From Nomia melanderi (lineage: Eukaryota > Arthropoda > Insecta > Hymenoptera > Halictidae), in the NCBI RefSeq assembly GCF_051020985.1, contig NC_135009.1:10300606-10364605 (forward strand): a stretch of 64,000 nucleotides of DNA, given 5' to 3'. Positions 62,975 to 64,000 of this stretch are shown in pieces. Each line of letters begins with the position of its first letter. Within the stretch, counting starts at the first letter, position 1. Under the pieces are notes generated by a model that worked only from the letters and a program-made list of their open reading frames with translations, did not search any database and was not told where the DNA came from. Made by a program: the position numbers and the translations under genes.

Positions 62975-64000
62975 GCATTGTTCCAGTGACACGACGCAGA
63001 TGTACGCTTTCGAAAAGGGCAGCACGGCCGAGAGGTTAGCATTTCCATCCCAGAGCGAGATACTTTCTTCGCCGAACGCAGCGTTCCCCGACGAGTCTAG
63101 TTTTTGCGAAGTTTAATTACGGGTTTGACTAGAAATTTCCGCGTTTCGATGCGCGTAGTAAAACGGTCGGCGCATCTGTCCGCAGGAACGGAAGGCCCGA
63201 AAAAAACTTTGTTCGTGGCGAAGTTCCGTGTTACAGCGACATACCTTCGGCCGCGAAGGAAAAGAAACGCGCACGATAATCTGGTTAAAATCGCGGAGAA
63301 ACGGCAGGATGCAGAAAGAAACGATGAACTGCGGAAAATATCGGGGGATTCGAAACAGGGCGGAGCGTTAATGGCGAATATAGGCATGTTCCCGTTTCAG
63401 CTACTAATTTCCGTTTTCTGTCCAGTGCTGCTCGCGTTCAATTGATACCGCGAGCCGGTCATTAACCACGATTTCGTTTTGAATAAAGTCCGGCTAACGA
63501 GCGAGCCGCATAAAACGGACGAGATGGGAATTTATAAGGGAACAGCCGCTGCAACCTTTGCATGGTGGCTGTGTGCTTATATTCTGCGGGGAAAATATTG
63601 CTCTTATAACTATATTCTCGGCTCAAATTTGAAATAACGTCCGTTCCGTTTTGGATCAATTTGAACTTAAACTATATTTCAGCTGAAATTTATGTCTTCG
63701 AACGGGAAAGATACTTTTTCTTTACAGACGATGGTAATTAACGAACTCTGCCGTTGAACGGACACTTCGAATAACTTCGGAAATAGAAAATTATATTAAA
63801 TACGGATTACATTACGATAACTTGCGTTAAGGCAACGTGTCAGACTCGCAATGAAGATTTCCAACATCTAACAGACAAATATCACTCGAATTCAAAGTAA
63901 ATGTTACTCTTCTGCGATCGATTGTTACACTTAAGAGCAAACATAGAATATACAATTTTCCTTTTTTTCCAGTAAATTACTAATGAGTAATCGTATCGAT
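62975..64000. other. Non-coding stretch to the right edge
   Basis: A 113-codon plus frame at 63104..63445 has a K/R-rich middle and a hydrophobic tail (FPFQLLISVFCPVLLAFN) but no recognised family. It opens on a non-ATG codon, and the opposite strand is also open. After 63460 the DNA is AT-rich. Confidence 0.35.

Noticed and set aside
63104..63445. 113-codon plus-strand frame with a hydrophobic tail
   Set aside because: Non-ATG start and an open opposite strand; resembles no family. Kept only as a note.

Overview
This window looks like nuclear DNA from an insect, most likely a hymenopteran (bee-like). That call is an inference. It rests on GT-AG splice signals, very long stretches without genes, strong local swings between AT-rich and GC/CpG-rich sequence, many GA/GAA tracts, and several TTAA-flanked piggyBac-type elements. 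There are no operons, ribosome-binding sites, CRISPR arrays or phage genes, and I recognise no tRNA, rRNA or known microRNA.

Only one protein-coding exon is recognisable with confidence: a 182-nt internal exon on the minus strand at 541..722. It matches the EST1-type central region of SMG6 (EST1A), the nonsense-mediated decay endonuclease. The 3' part of that gene lies off the left edge. Its 5' exons should lie to the right, but I found none in the remaining 63 kb. Either much of the window is one giant Smg6 intron, or the missing exons are too short or divergent to see by eye. Smg6 has very long introns in some animals, so the first option is reasonable.

Layout. 1-2.1 kb: the Smg6 exon, AT-rich intron, and a G-rich strand-skewed block. 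2.1-10.9 kb: AT-rich non-coding DNA with one probable TTAA element (6621..7043). 10.9-12.15 kb: a piggyBac-type cluster with four TTAA termini and a 54-codon acidic open frame. 13.6-14.1 kb: a GC-rich candidate promoter/leader with a donor site. 18.4, 22.4, 24.5, 39.4 and 47.0 kb: short TTAA inverted-repeat elements (MITEs). 28.6-29.2 and 31.2-31.7 kb: GA-rich leader-like blocks on the plus strand, the second with a TATA-like box and a good donor. 34.7-35.2 kb: a decayed repeat of about 130 bp. 42.05-42.42 kb: a long GA/GAA tract. 49.07-49.39 kb: a diverged 159-bp tandem duplication. 50.2-50.5 kb: a GC-rich island with an ORF in AT-rich DNA. 52.7-52.9 kb: a candidate TATA promoter. 53.83-54.21 kb: eight 47-bp repeat units whose phase is kept exactly. 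62.8-63.0 kb: a cluster of related short palindromes.

Nearly all other open frames are random frames in GC-rich or low-complexity DNA. They lack homology, splice context or usable starts, and are not annotated as genes. The promoters, leader exons and MITE boundaries below are read by eye and need transcript or repeat-library evidence.
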